Origin: Crotophaga sulcirostris
Taxonomy: Eukaryota > Chordata > Aves > Cuculiformes > Crotophagidae
Length of the DNA: 64,000 nucleotides
Direction of reading: 5' to 3'
Assembly: GCA_013397455.1 (NCBI GenBank)
Contig: VYZB01000124.1
Span: 895,751 to 959,750 of the forward strand
Both the position numbers and the translations under genes were made by a program. Below, in pieces: positions 20,131-32,548 of this stretch (position 1 is the stretch's first letter; each line of letters begins with the position of its first letter). The notes under the pieces were generated by a model, which did not search any database, was not told the DNA's origin, and saw only the letters and a program-made list of their open reading frames with translations.

Positions 20131-23100
20131 GGGTCAGTGAGACAGATTGCTAAGAAAGAATTGCAGTGTTCACTGTTCCCCTTGATTTTCGGGTTGGTTT
20201 GTGAAGCTCTGTCAGGCAAAGTGCAGCCATAGCTGCTCTGCTCACATGAATGGAGGGGACAGCGTGTGGGGAAGAGCAGCAGGAATATCTTCCCGACATC
20301 CTTGCTGGGTGTCATGTGAACAACCATCGCTTGTGTTGAATTACTGGATTGCTTTGGTGTGTAGAGTCATATTTATGTATTTATGGATGCGTAGATGAGG
20401 CTTAACTTCTGCCATTATAGCCAAGAGATAATACTTCCAATGACTCTGTGGTCTAGACCTTGAAGGTCTTTAATCAGTTTATTTTGTCTGGTACGCAATA
20501 AGAATAATCCACTCGACATCAGTGTAGTTATGCTGTTGTGCAAGCCATGCCAAGAACTGATGGCAGTAATGAAAGAAATAGGAGCTGCTTTGAAAAAGAC
20601 CTGAAAGTACAGCCATAATGGGACCTAATGCCTCGCTTTAACTCAGGAAACATCACGAGGCAACATTTTACTCTGTGGTTTGACTCCAGTGAAGCCAATG
20701 GACTTCGTCCAAGTTTATCAAAATGTATCTGAGAGTGGAAATGATTTGTCGTAGCTTCTGAATGGAGCCAGTTTTTCCCCTCTGGTTGTGAATTGAGGGT
20801 CAAATTGTGCTGAGGTTTTACAACTGAAAATGTGGAGTTATTAATGGGATTTCAGTGGAGGTTATCTTTTCAGAAGTCTATTTCTGCATTTAGATTCTGT
20901 TACAGATTTACATGCAACTTTATAATTTAGGTTTCTAAAAATTTGCCCTTGTTAGCTGAACTAATCTACGGGTGCAGTTTTTTCTTATTATAACTTGGTT
21001 TTATTTCAGTAGATTCACACCAATGAAACTTGATATATTTCTTTGTTTCGAAGAGGGATGGATGTTCCTTCATACTCAACTCAAAGAGCAGCTGGATCCC
21101 ATCTTGATAGATGTGACAACCCTGACATTGAAGTTGTTGGATTTTTTGTGTGGGTTGTTTTCTTGAAAAAAAAATCTTATATTATTTAGACTCCCCTTTC
21201 TTTTGAACTTTTTTACTCCCTTGGTCAAAATCATAATCCTTTGTGTCATCAGAGTTGATTGCTGTGGTCAGTTTGGTTGCCAGAAAGTGAGCATTAGGTC
21301 TTAGGGAAGAGAAATATGGAGATACATGGAACCTGTGTCAAAAACATTTCTTAATTAAGAAAAGGTTGCTTGGGTTTTGTCTGCATTTTAAAAAAAGAAA
21401 CAATTTCTTCTTTAGATTATAATTGCAAAGTAACAATCAAATTGCTCCAAATTCACCCCCTAAATCCACCTCCATAATCATGTAAAAGATCCTCCGAACT
21501 GGCTTGCTGTAATTCCCGTTTTGGCAGGGCAGAGCCGTGGTTCTGCGGGTGCTGTTCTTGCAGGGCCAAAGCTGAATTGCTACCCTGGAAAAACCTTTTA
21601 AAGGACTGGCCTGGCAGTTCCGTGTCCTAAAGCAGTCGTTTTCAGAAGTCAGCTTGTAACGATTGGCTTGGTCACTGCTCTTCCTGCTGTTCTGGACATG
21701 CCGGTGGCTTTTTTTGTATGTATTTTTGGGGGGTGGTGGTGTGTTTTTGTGTTTTGGTTTGTTGGTCTGTGTTGGTTTTTTTCCAGGCTCCTGCTGTAGG
21801 CTTCTTGCCGGAGTGCATCTCGGGATTTCCCTTTTGCTGAATGAGCTGCTTGTTTGAGAGGGGGAAGTGAGGTCCCTTCTGGATTCGGAGGGAATGGGGG
21901 TGGAGGGTGGGGAAATGTCCTGTTTCATATGCAAAGCACACTGAACTGAAAAAAAACCCCACATGAAAACCTTTTAACAAAACCATCCATGTCACAGCCT
22001 GGCAGAGCAGCTGCTGGCTTTGTCAGGGGGAATATTAATGTTTCAGAGACTTGCAGAGCCTTTAAAAATGAGATAAGGAGTGAATTTTTTTTTTAAGATA
22101 TACAAGCTGAGGTAAAAAAAAAAGTTCTTATCAGTGTCTGTGAATGGAATGTGTTATCAACTGATGCGATATCGACTTCCACAACAGGGCCCTGAGCCCA
22201 GTGAGATACGCTGTTATGATCTGCTCTCCTCTGTCTGAGATTTGGATGTAAAAAGGGCTCTCATTCGTCAGTTGCTCATGTCTGTATTAGCTGGTGCAAT
22301 TTGTTTGCAGTTAAGTTTCTCCTGCTTGGCCTAATAAGTGATCGAGCAAAAGAAAAAAGCTTTCCTGATGTTAACGTAATGTTGCTTCAGGTGGGAGCAG
22401 TAAAATCTGTGCTACAAATGAGGAGTCCGGTGTTGAAATTTTTTTTTTTGCATCAGATGGGAGAGTTTCCACAACACTTGGAGAGTGGAGGGGAACTTAA
22501 CTCAGTTGTCTGCAGTCCTTGTTTCCCTTCCCAGTTCAGCAGGAGATCAATTAAAAAACAGTTCAAGGTAAAAAAAAAATAAAAAAATCCACCCCTTGCT
22601 TCTGTTTGTCTCATTAAAGATATCATAATAATGATTAGTGTTAAATCCTATTTCATCCATAATGCAGATGCACCCACCCCAGCCCTTACTGTTTTATTGC
22701 TCGGTCTCACTTGACAAGGCAGATACAGATGCAGAGCATTGCCCTGGCTTACGGCTGTGGTGGCTGTGTTGTAGTTGGTGATGGTGATGGTTGTGGAAGT
22801 GCTGTCGGCATCATCTCTGTCAGCGTGAGCAATGTGCGATGACCTTGTGGCCATTGCTGGCTGTTTGTAAGGCTGTACATGTTCTAAGGTGATTGCTTCC
22901 ATTTCTGGAATAAATGGGGGCTGCTGTTAGATTAGAAACTTTGTTCTTGGATTATATGTATGGGAAGCCTCACCTGAAAAAGCAGGCTATTAAAATGAAC
23001 AACTCACGGAACTGGCCTTTCTTCTTGGGAAAGGCTGGTTTGCAAGGAGCGAACTTGATGGCAATCTCATGTAATCCTGTTTTAGTGATGGTGCAGCTCT

Positions 23101-24109
23101 AGGCATCAGCAGTGTTCCGATATTTTTATTGGTGGCTACACATAAAACCCTTTTGCCTCAAGATAATGAGCTAAATGTGTTTTGTATTATTTTTATTTTT
23201 CTTATTTAGAAGATCAGAAGTTATAGAAGTTGATAATGTAATAATACTAGCACTTTTCAACTGTGAAATTATCTCTGTCAAGTACAACAAGTATGATATT
23301 CAGAGGCAGAAGGAAGTGCTCTCCAGTAGGCCTGGCAGACTTCTGGTTTGTATGATGGACTTAGGTTCTTGCACAACATTTTCAAATGCTGTGGAATCTC
23401 CTCTTTTGAAAAGGGAAGTGTGTTAGCGTGGTTTCTGCAGTGGTAACCTTCCAAATGTGAGCAGGTAGTAACTTGTGCTGTAGTGTCTACCTTTAACCCG
23501 CCTGAGACAATGGGACCATTTCATGTTGTGGGGAGGTTGTGTTCCTGAATCTGACTCCATACCCACTTAAATAAAAAATTAATAATCTGACATCCTTGGA
23601 GCAGGGCTTTTGACCAACCAGTTCCATCCTACACTCTGTGGGTCATTTATGAACAATGTCGCAGGCAGATAACTGCGTGTTTTTCTTGGCTCCAGTTGAT
23701 CTTGGAGTCAAAGGAGGTTTTATTGCTACAGGTCTGAAAGTTTTCTCAAACCTTTTTTTAAATTTGTGCTGAGTCTAGTAGCACAGAGGGGCAGACATTG
23801 ATAGTTTTCCTCCTACAGTTATCGAAATGAAGGTTTTTGGTTTTTTTTAGCAGAAGTGGGTTCTCTTGAATGTAAACCTGTTTTGGAGAGTAACTGGGGG
23901 CTGTACATAGGAGCAGACAGCAGTGACCATAGGTTAAAGTAGGGGAACAGTTAGCGTGGATATGAAACGTTTGCTGTAGTTCTGAGTATTGCTGTTGGAA
24001 CAGGAACTGGTTGGAATCGCTTGTGTTCTGATATTCTTAGCAAAAGATGTTGGAAATGTGTATTTCATTCAGAAACCATAATTGCTTTTCCTTACTACCC
24101 TCGGCTTGT

Positions 24110-24300
24110 TTTACTTAGCTCCCTTCCACACAAGGAAGCACTTGTGTAATGCCCAAGCCGTTACCATTCCTCACAGAATGATATGCAAATCTAGTCAATT
24201 AAGCAGGGGGGATTTAATTAGCAGTTTAAGTTCATGTGTGAAGTGTCTTGCCTTAATTACTTAACAGTTTTGTTGCAAATTTGCTAAGTTTTTTTTTCGC
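24110..24300. promoter_or_regulatory. Candidate intronic enhancer (octamer plus homeodomain motifs)
   Basis: A perfect POU octamer ATGCAAAT (24,183-24,190) is followed within 110 bases by several AT-rich homeodomain-type cores, including TAATTA at 24,215-24,220 and another TTAATTA soon after. The block has the look of conserved noncoding developmental enhancers, but conservation and activity are inferred, not seen. Confidence 0.25.
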
Positions 24301-24467
24301 ACAGAACTATCAAAACTGTGATATTTTTTTGTGGTGACGTTTTGAGCACTGAGCATTGCCCAGTGCCTTTGACCTTTGCACTGCTTCTGCGTGTGCGCGT
24401 CCCACTGTTTGTAAAACTCTTTTCAAAGCTAAACTATGTTTATTGTCTCAGAGCAGAACAATACATT

Positions 24468-24486
24468 AAAAAAAAAAAAAAAAAAA
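24468..24486 (+). repeat. Poly-A tract (19 A)
   Basis: An uninterrupted A run, preceded by 'caatacatt' and followed by GGTAAGG. No retrocopy is recognised upstream of it. Confidence 0.9.
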
Positions 24487-25236
24487 GGTAAGGAGTTTTG
24501 TGCTTAAAATTTGAAGTGAAAGGCCATGTGTTCGTTTTTCTTTGTAGCTGGATGACTCCGATATAGGAGTATCTGTGTACCTGCCTGGTACGGCTGTCAT
24601 GCGTTTTATTAAGTGCTTGCTGTTGTTTCACGTTCTGTCTGGCCAAGATACTTTTATACCCTGCAGAGTGCCAGTGTGTTGCTGTGTCAGTCGGGATGCA
24701 GTGATGTAAGAAACTATTGATACAAACAGGAATACTTTTGTGCTGGTGGAGAACATGGTAGGAATTTGTTTCCCAAGTGCTCATTTGGAATATCAGAGCA
24801 TGCGGGAGTGGCACCAGTTAATCCTGTGGTACTCGAAGGCCGTCCCGGCTGTTCTCATTTACGTATCAGGTCGGTGCCGTCTTGTGGCCTTGTGTTTGGT
24901 TTCTTAAAACAGTAAGGGTGGGAAAATGTGCTGTGAAGCGCTGCGGTATCACCCATTACCGTGTCACCGCTGATATGATTTATATATATCAAGACTCTAA
25001 GATTATCAATTGCTGTAGCTTCATAGTCAGTTTTATGTTGACGGTTGCTTTGCATTCTTGAGCTGATAACCAAGGGAAGAGGACTGTGTTTGAGAAAATA
25101 TTTTGTTCGAGAGTCTCAGTATGTTTTTGAGATCGGGAATTCACAAGGAAAACACTTTGAATTCAAATGGGTCCCTCCATCATCTGACCCGGGACCATCT
25201 GATTTAAAACATCCAGACTCCAGCTAGTTTTGTTGC

Positions 25237-25290
25237 TTCTCTTCCTTCCTTCCTTCCTTCCTTTCCTTAATTCCTCCCTTTTCCTGCCCC
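25237..25290 (+). repeat. (CTTC)n microsatellite and pyrimidine tract
   Basis: About six CTTC units lead into an imperfect all-pyrimidine stretch that ends in CCCCCC. The strand asymmetry could allow a triplex-type structure. It is otherwise an ordinary microsatellite. Confidence 0.9.
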
Positions 25291-27417
25291 CCAGCGTGAG
25301 AATCTCTGGGAATGGTAGAATTAAGGCAGAAACCGAGAAGACAGAGGACATGAGATTAATTTCTATGAATTCCTCCCTTAATAACCCCAAGTTGCATTTG
25401 AATGTATCCCAGGATGGATAGCAGCACGTGACCTTCCCCTCCTCGGGCTCAGCACGGCGGATGGCCTACCTGCTGAGATTCTTGGCACGGGGCACTTTGT
25501 AGTGAAACTGGGTGCAGTTCCTCTGGGTTAATATCTCTTTTCATAGGCAGGTGGTGAGTGGAGGGGTTAAAGGGTTTTTAAGGATAGTCTGCTTGCATTG
25601 TATGGTGATGTTGTGTATGAATATCTATGTTATTAAGCAGAAGTGAAGCTTTCTCCTGGGAGGAACTGTGGTACGCAGTCAGTGACCCTGTGGTTCATTA
25701 AAGGACCCCATTTTCATCATGGTCAACCACTGCTCATGGCTGCAGTTTGAAGATGACACAATAGGAGTGCTGGGGAAGTGGGGTACTGGCTAGCAGGATG
25801 TTGAGCAGGGTTTGCCCTGATGAGCACGCAGGAGCACATGTGGGGCTGTGTGGCTCACCAGCAGTTACTTGGGATGATCGTTCCTGTGGCTTGTGTGGTG
25901 GGAGGGTTTTTGTTGCAGCCTGACTCCATTGCTGTAGGACTGAGCCATTGTGAACTCTGGTGCATTGAGGAGCCTTTCACTGCCTTGTTGGCTGCAGTTT
26001 TGGGTTGGTGCGTGTGTATGCATGGAGGAAAGGCTGAGCAGGAACACGAACAACATTTTCACTTACAGTTCACTGCACCACAGATTTACAGGTATGACCC
26101 AGTGATTGCTTTGAAGGATCTGTTCTGTAGGATCTGACATAACTTCTTGATTTTCCATCGCACAGTTAAAATTTTTACTTGTTTGTCTGCTACAACACAC
26201 AAACTGCCTGTAACTTCACTGTATAGCTGATGGGTAGTGACATCCTCAGTTTAAAGCTTTTAGATTTGAAAATGGGGTTTCTACCAACCATGAATTTGAG
26301 ACACATGAATGAGGAAGTGCTGCATTAGTTCTAGTGACTGGTTCTTGCTTCTGTGCTTCTCGTACAGTATAGATTGTAAATAATTTAAGGCACAGGTTAC
26401 AGCCTGCAGTAGCAGTGTTGTTAGAATCACTTCAGTCAGCAGACATCCAGTCTGGGCAAAAGGTTAGGATGCTCATGTTTCCTTCAGGTTCTTTGATTAG
26501 AGGATCCTGTTTAAAGATTTACTGTAGCGCAATATGATGGGAAGTTCACCTTATTAATAATTCTTTTTATGAAAAAAAGAAGAAACATTTCTAAACCAGA
26601 ACTCCTCATTTTGTATAACTAATTTTTGGAAATCGCTTTTGTGAAATCAAGCCATGTTACAAAGAAAGAAAAAAAAAACAAACGGCACTTCAGACACTGA
26701 GGATTTCAGTCCTTGCTGTGCCACCACTTCAAAAAATGTAATAATAATAACACACCTTTTGATTGGATGTGTTCATTCCTTCATTTTTTCTGTGCTTTCC
26801 TTAGTGAGGCTTTTGGAGGCACTTTCCTCAGATTTATTATTTTTGTTAATATTATTAAGATCCTGCACTGGTGCCAGGATATTTTAAAATAGAATTTATT
26901 TCCAGTTCAGCCAGGGCAACCCTTTTGTTGAACCTTCTTTTGGATAGTGTTCCCATGTGCTGTGAAGGTGCTGACACATGACCCCGTTACACATAGAAGA
27001 TCCTAAATGTCCTGCCCCTTGCCAAAGCCATCACAAAACTCCCCATCACCCCCTTTTCAGGATCCCAGATGGTAAATAGCAGCAGGAGGTGAAAGGGGAG
27101 CTTTGTCTCCATTCTGAGTCCTGTTTTAAGTATTCTGTGTCTGTCTGTATCCCTCTGCTTTTCCCACTCTGCCCATAAATTAGCAAGCCAGCTTTTCTGA
27201 CAAGGGAAGACAAAATGTCCATAAGCTGCAGTAACATCACCTACTCAAGATAACGTTTTTGAACGGTCTTCAGTTTTGTTTTATCTGATTGTGATCTCTC
27301 TTCATTTGGTTGGAACTTCTGTCTGGCCTGCACACTGCAGGGAGATGCAGCTTTTACTGAATATCAGGCTGCGATTTAAAATTTCTGTGGCACCTGATTA
27401 TCTGTATCCTCTGATTA

Positions 27418-27439
27418 TTAACAAACAAACAAACAAAAC
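27418..27439 (+). repeat. (AAAC)n microsatellite
   Basis: Five imperfect AAAC units. Confidence 0.9.
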
Positions 27440-30400
27440 ATCCCCAACACCAAACCAAAAACTCCTACAAGGGTCTGCTTGTCTTGTTGTGTTTTTGTAA
27501 AGCAAGAATTGCAAGAGGAGCAGCAGTTCTGCTGGATGGAGCGCTCTGGGAGCAGCTGGCTTTGAGTGCATAAAGGGATTTATCGGCCGGGCAGTGAAAG
27601 GAGCAGGGATACGGGCAGGAGATGCAGCAGCACAGATGTGGTTGCTGGGCAGATCTGTGTCCATTTTTAGAAGCTATGCTTTTGCTCCTAGGATTCACCG
27701 AGCGGGATGTTGTCTCTGCACGCTTTTCCCATGGAGTTCCCCTCAGTGGCAATGATTTCCTCTCGCTTTGTGCAGGAAAGGCGGTGTGGGCTCTTGTGCT
27801 GGGGGGGCAGTTCTGTAGTGTGGGATGTGCTGGTGCTGCTCTGCGATTGTCCTGGCAGTACCTGTCTGTATTGAGATGGTAGCTAGGTGTGGTGTGAAGG
27901 TAGTGTAACATTTATGCACTGATCATCTCTCTAAACATGGTATCAAATCGAAGGATATGTACAAGAGCAAGAAATTTGGTCATTTTTTGCTGTGCTATTT
28001 ACAGTTTTTGAATTGTGTGGATTGGCGCCTTCTCCTCAGAAGCACTGATATGTGCTGGCTGAGTATGTGTCCTTGTTTGTTGGGGACAGGTTGTTTGGTT
28101 TTCTTTAATTAAGATGCTGCTTTCTCCTTAGCCCCTTATAATTCCAAACCCACCCTGCATTCATCCCAAACCTGAAATCTGGCAGCTTTGGGAGTGTGGG
28201 ATTAGTCTTCCCTCTGACCTGGGCTGCAGCTGAAGTAATGACTTTCCAGTTTCAGCTGATTGGAAGTTAGAGACTGGTGAACTGAAATACTGAAGGCTTA
28301 ATGAATTCCCTGCATTCCCCTGTGGTTTTTTGGTATATCTTTATTTTAAACTGTTGAATATTAATGAGGAAAGAGGAGTGGGAGTGCAAGGCCTGTTTAC
28401 TGTCTCCTACTTGAAAGGGGTATTTTTTTTGTTTGTTTGTTTCATTTTATGTTGCAAATATTGCAGAAATCCTGTGTGCTTGCCAAGTTCCTACCTAGCC
28501 TTTGGATGCCAAGTGATTGTCAGCTGGGAAGCTGCTGGGAGGGATTTAAAGCAATATTGCCTGTTTTGCAAATGTTGCTGCTCTCAAACCTAGAGTGAAT
28601 CCACCTTTGAGCATTTTTTAATGAGCCTTCATTTTTAAGTGATGAGAAGGATTATGAGGGAGAGAGAGAAGAGCCCATGTGTCTTTTGCTCTGTTTTCTG
28701 GGTAAGAATACTCTGCTTTCCACATTGGAAGTTAATTAGCAAAGCTTTTTTCCTCCTCTGGGATCTCCTGTGTTTTTTCTGACCTGTAATTCTATGTATA
28801 GTCATCAAGTAAAATAGATCTGATGGGCTCAGTTCTGACATGTTGTGTTTTGACAGCACATTTTGTTCATACTGAGTCAATACTTCTGAAGCCGTAGTTG
28901 CTTGGTCACTTTGATTTGACATAAACCTAGCTGCTGCCAAAACTCCTTTTGGCTTCTGCCCTAACACCAGCCTACTGTTCCTGTCACCTCCTTTGACTGT
29001 CACCGGTGCCTTTATGGCTGCACAATGTGCAACAGCTCCCCAGGGAGCCAACCTGCCTGAAAATCAGGCATTGTATAATGGAGAGTCACAAAAACTAACC
29101 GAACACATGTGCTGCTGAGTGTACAGAAAAAGCTGTTTGGGGTTGGGTGGTTATGTATTGTTGTCTGAGATTGCCAAAAGTATGAAATTGTCAGTTCAAA
29201 GTATGGTTTACATGTTGGGGCTTTATCCTTTATGCTAAACCCAAGCAGTGTCAGGAGCAGCCTAGCAATGGTGGGAGTGTGAATTAGATAAAATCAAATA
29301 GTTCTTCTTCAGCTTCTGCAATTTGTTAAACTTGTGTGTGGCTGCTAACGATTAGGTCAGTATCTTTCCTTTTACACCTTATTAGGCTGTTGCTCTAAAC
29401 CAGGAGTTTCTGGGAATGCATTTTTCATTTTTTTTTTCAGAAAGGCTTTTGATGGATGAAGCTGTAAAATGAATAGAAATAGTGTCTCCCTCTTCCTTTT
29501 TCCTCCTACTCAACGCTCACACACAGTCAGCCCTGGGGTCTTTTCTTTCTGTGTGGTTGGCAGAACAGAGAAAAAGAGAGAGAGAGAGGAGACTGTCTGG
29601 GCCCCTGGTGCTGTCAGGAGAAGAATAGCAGTGCTGTTACCGCTAAATCTAAAGGGACAAGCTTGTGTATGTATGCTGCAGCAGCCAGCGGGCTGAATTA
29701 GTGGCATTTAGGCACTGCTAAGAGGCTAATTGAGTCACTGGTACTTGCTGATTAAACCAGCAAATCCAATAATATATGGATGTCCATGTTTGTGTTTGGT
29801 TCTGTGCGCTCTGAAAAATAAGCATGCTGGGTTTTCTTTAACCTTTTCCATTTTGGTCAAGTTACTCAGTACCTTAAGGAATATCACAGCATCTAAATAA
29901 ATATTTGGGGACATCCGTCTTACTTTATTCCATTCTTTTCCTCCTGCTCTCTGCAGTGGGATCGGATGAGAAGGCATTAAAACAGTTCCATTACCAGTTG
30001 CTGAACTCCACCAGTTTTAAAAATGCCGTCCTAAATGAGCCTTTGGTTTAATATGGGATAATCCGAATTGTGAGGTGACAGAAGGCAAAGAACTGAAGCC
30101 ATCCATGATGGATGATATATCCGTGCCATGTAGGGATGACAAATGAAGCCTGTGTTGGAATTTTTCTTGGCATCCATCTCGAACCACACCACTTTTCTCA
30201 GAATTGTGTTAGTAATGCACAGGTGGTGGTTGCACCACTGCTCTGAATATCTAATGGGGTAAACGCACAAACAACTCAACTGCCCTATATAATGACGAGG
30301 GTTATAATGTAGGCAAAGAAAATTCTGGTTTTAAGTGGTGTACGTAGGGAATCTGTCAAGCTGACCTAAACTTTAATACACCCTTGCATATATTTTCTAA

Positions 30401-31200
30401 TCCATTGTCACTCCTGAGTTCTGCCCACAGGCAGGTTCCGCTTTGCTTTTGCTCACAATGCTTGTTATGATGATTGTGGCTTGATTGACTTCAGGAGAAT
30501 TACTCCTCATTTGCAGCACTCGAAGTGGAGAGCAGAATGAGATTCTTGTGTTTTCCTTTGAAGTACGCAGTGCTCTTGGGGAGGCTGTTGTGCTGAGGGC
30601 ACATTGCTTTCAGTGCAGCTTTTTAATTTTGTTTTTAACGTTTAAGAAGAATAAGATGCCTCTCAATCTAAACCAGAAGGACACGTTTGAAAAAATAGTA
30701 CGACTCGTAGAGGCGAATGGTGGGTTCAGAACCTTGTGAGTCATTGCGGAGAGATTGACAGTTTGGGAACATGAACGCGGAGGAGTGAGGATGGGATGCT
30801 CAGGGGCTGATGAGATAAGGGAGTCTATAGAATGTCAGCAGAGGGGTCAGCAGCAGCGTGCATCTCATTCCAGAGTTAAACTCAGGCATTGGGAAATGGC
30901 ATTCCTTGATGGCAAACACAATCTGACAGCTCTCAGCTAGCTACAGTATTCACCTCCTCCTCTTCCCCCCCACTGCATATCAGTGGATGCTTTGGAGATC
31001 ATGTCTGTTCTTGCCTTCAAAGCAGCAACAACAAAATATTTAAAGCCACAAACACACCTTGGAGGCTCTGCAGGGTAAGTCAGGTTAGCAAGACATTTAC
31101 GTACTTTACAAACTGCGTCCCTGTTCAGGCAGTGCAGTTCTTGGGGCAGTTAGTCAGGTTTATCTCCTGTGCAGAGATTACAAAACTTTATATGTAGCCC

Positions 31201-31245
31201 TTCGCTTCTGTCTTTCTTCCTCTTCTTTCTTTCTTTCTTCTTCCT
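31201..31245 (+). repeat. (CTTT)n pyrimidine tract
   Basis: An imperfect CTTT/CTTC microsatellite of about 45 bases. Confidence 0.85.
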
Positions 31246-31489
31246 GTGCATGCGTATGTGAAAGAATTTCCTTCTGTTGGTGAGCAGGCCTGGACTGGAC
31301 CACCTCCTGGAATTAACTGTGTAGGATTTCCTTCATTCCTCCTCTGGAATTACTTGGTGTTTGCTGGGTATAACTTGTTCATGGATGGTGGGGAAGGAGC
31401 TGTCCTCCCCTTGTTATTACCAAGGGTGCAGGAGGGAATATTGCTTTGGTGGGTGGGGCAGAAGATGGAGGCAGAACTTCTTTATGGTC

Positions 31490-31620
31490 CCAGGTCTTGA
31501 CACCATTTAACCAGGTGACCTTGGGCAAGTCCCTTCACTTCTCTGTGGAACAGGACTGGCAGTGTTTACCTCCCTCCTCAACAGGGGCATTCAGGGGATT
31601 TTTGTGAAGCATTTTACATA
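31490..31620 (+). repeat. MIR-type SINE remnant (sense)
   Basis: It contains the highly typical MIR core 'ggtgaccttgggcaagtc' followed by 'cttcacttctctgtg' and, further on, 'tttttgtgaagcatttta', the expected order for the core and 3' part. It is well preserved for so old an element. The ends are approximate. Confidence 0.75.
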
Positions 31621-32522
31621 TATACAGGATTGTGTTATTGCTGAGTATTCTTGTTTCTTTATGAATATGTATGAAAGGTGCTAAAATGTTACCTCACCTC
31701 GGCATTCACACGCAATTCATTACCTAAATTCAGAGCAATCACAAGCCTGTAATAGAAGAGACAGGGAGTGTTGTCCTCAGGAGCTGTTGACATCCTCAGA
31801 AGAGAAAGTGGCAAACCCAATTTCTCCTTCTCTAATCAGCACTGTGTTAAAAGAAAAATACATTTATTCTGAGTATGCAGTCCTCTTGGTAGCGTTCTGG
31901 GGATGGGGCCTGGAAAGGCTCCTGTCAAACTAAGTATGTATTGTCTGAAGCTCTTTTTGTGAGATCCTGCAGTACAGCTCTTAGTGCTGAGGGAGAGGGG
32001 GAGAGATAATGATGAAACATTGTGCTACGGTTTTATTTTTGAATCCTCACAACGGCACTTTGCCAGGGGAATCGACAGCACAGCGACCCACGAGAAGGTT
32101 GCACAAGCGCTGTCTCCAGGGTATCATTCTTGTGGTGTCAAGGAAAACTTCCTCTTTTAATCAATACCACAGCACAGCTGTGCCTCTTCGAAAGAGTGGT
32201 CATAGCTGGGAGGGTTACAAGTCTGTAAAGGGAAGAAGGATGCAGTCCTCATCTCATTTGATCTTTTACACAGGGTGGAAGAAGGGCAGGAGTAGTGTAA
32301 GGGAGACCATAGCCTGTGGTGTTGAGAGGGAATTGTCTTTGGCAGAAACTGAAAAGTATGGCTCTGAGCTTGTATGAGATGCTCTTCTTCCAGACTACAG
32401 GGTACTGAGGATGGAAATGTGGCTCAGAGTGACTTGATATGACCATGACCTTAGTTTGAACTGCTGCACTGATTTATAGTGGTGCTGGTGCCCATACAGC
32501 CAAACACTGGTGATTTTATCAT

Positions 32523-32548
32523 GTATATATATACGTGTGTGTGTGTGT
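32523..32548 (+). repeat. (TA)n(TG)n microsatellite
   Basis: A short TA block passes into about seven TG units. Confidence 0.9.

Larger units (their letters stand above)
13842..24100. other. Intron 1 interior: no gene
   Basis: No coding sequence is supported. The stretch holds a GGTAA pentamer repeat (14,894-14,913), poly-T (15,067-15,080), an A-rich purine tract (19,361-19,389) and an 18-base poly-A (20,113-20,130). Open frames of up to 175 codons (for example 21,437-21,964 on the minus strand) show no domain and have the composition of random intronic sequence. Confidence 0.6.
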
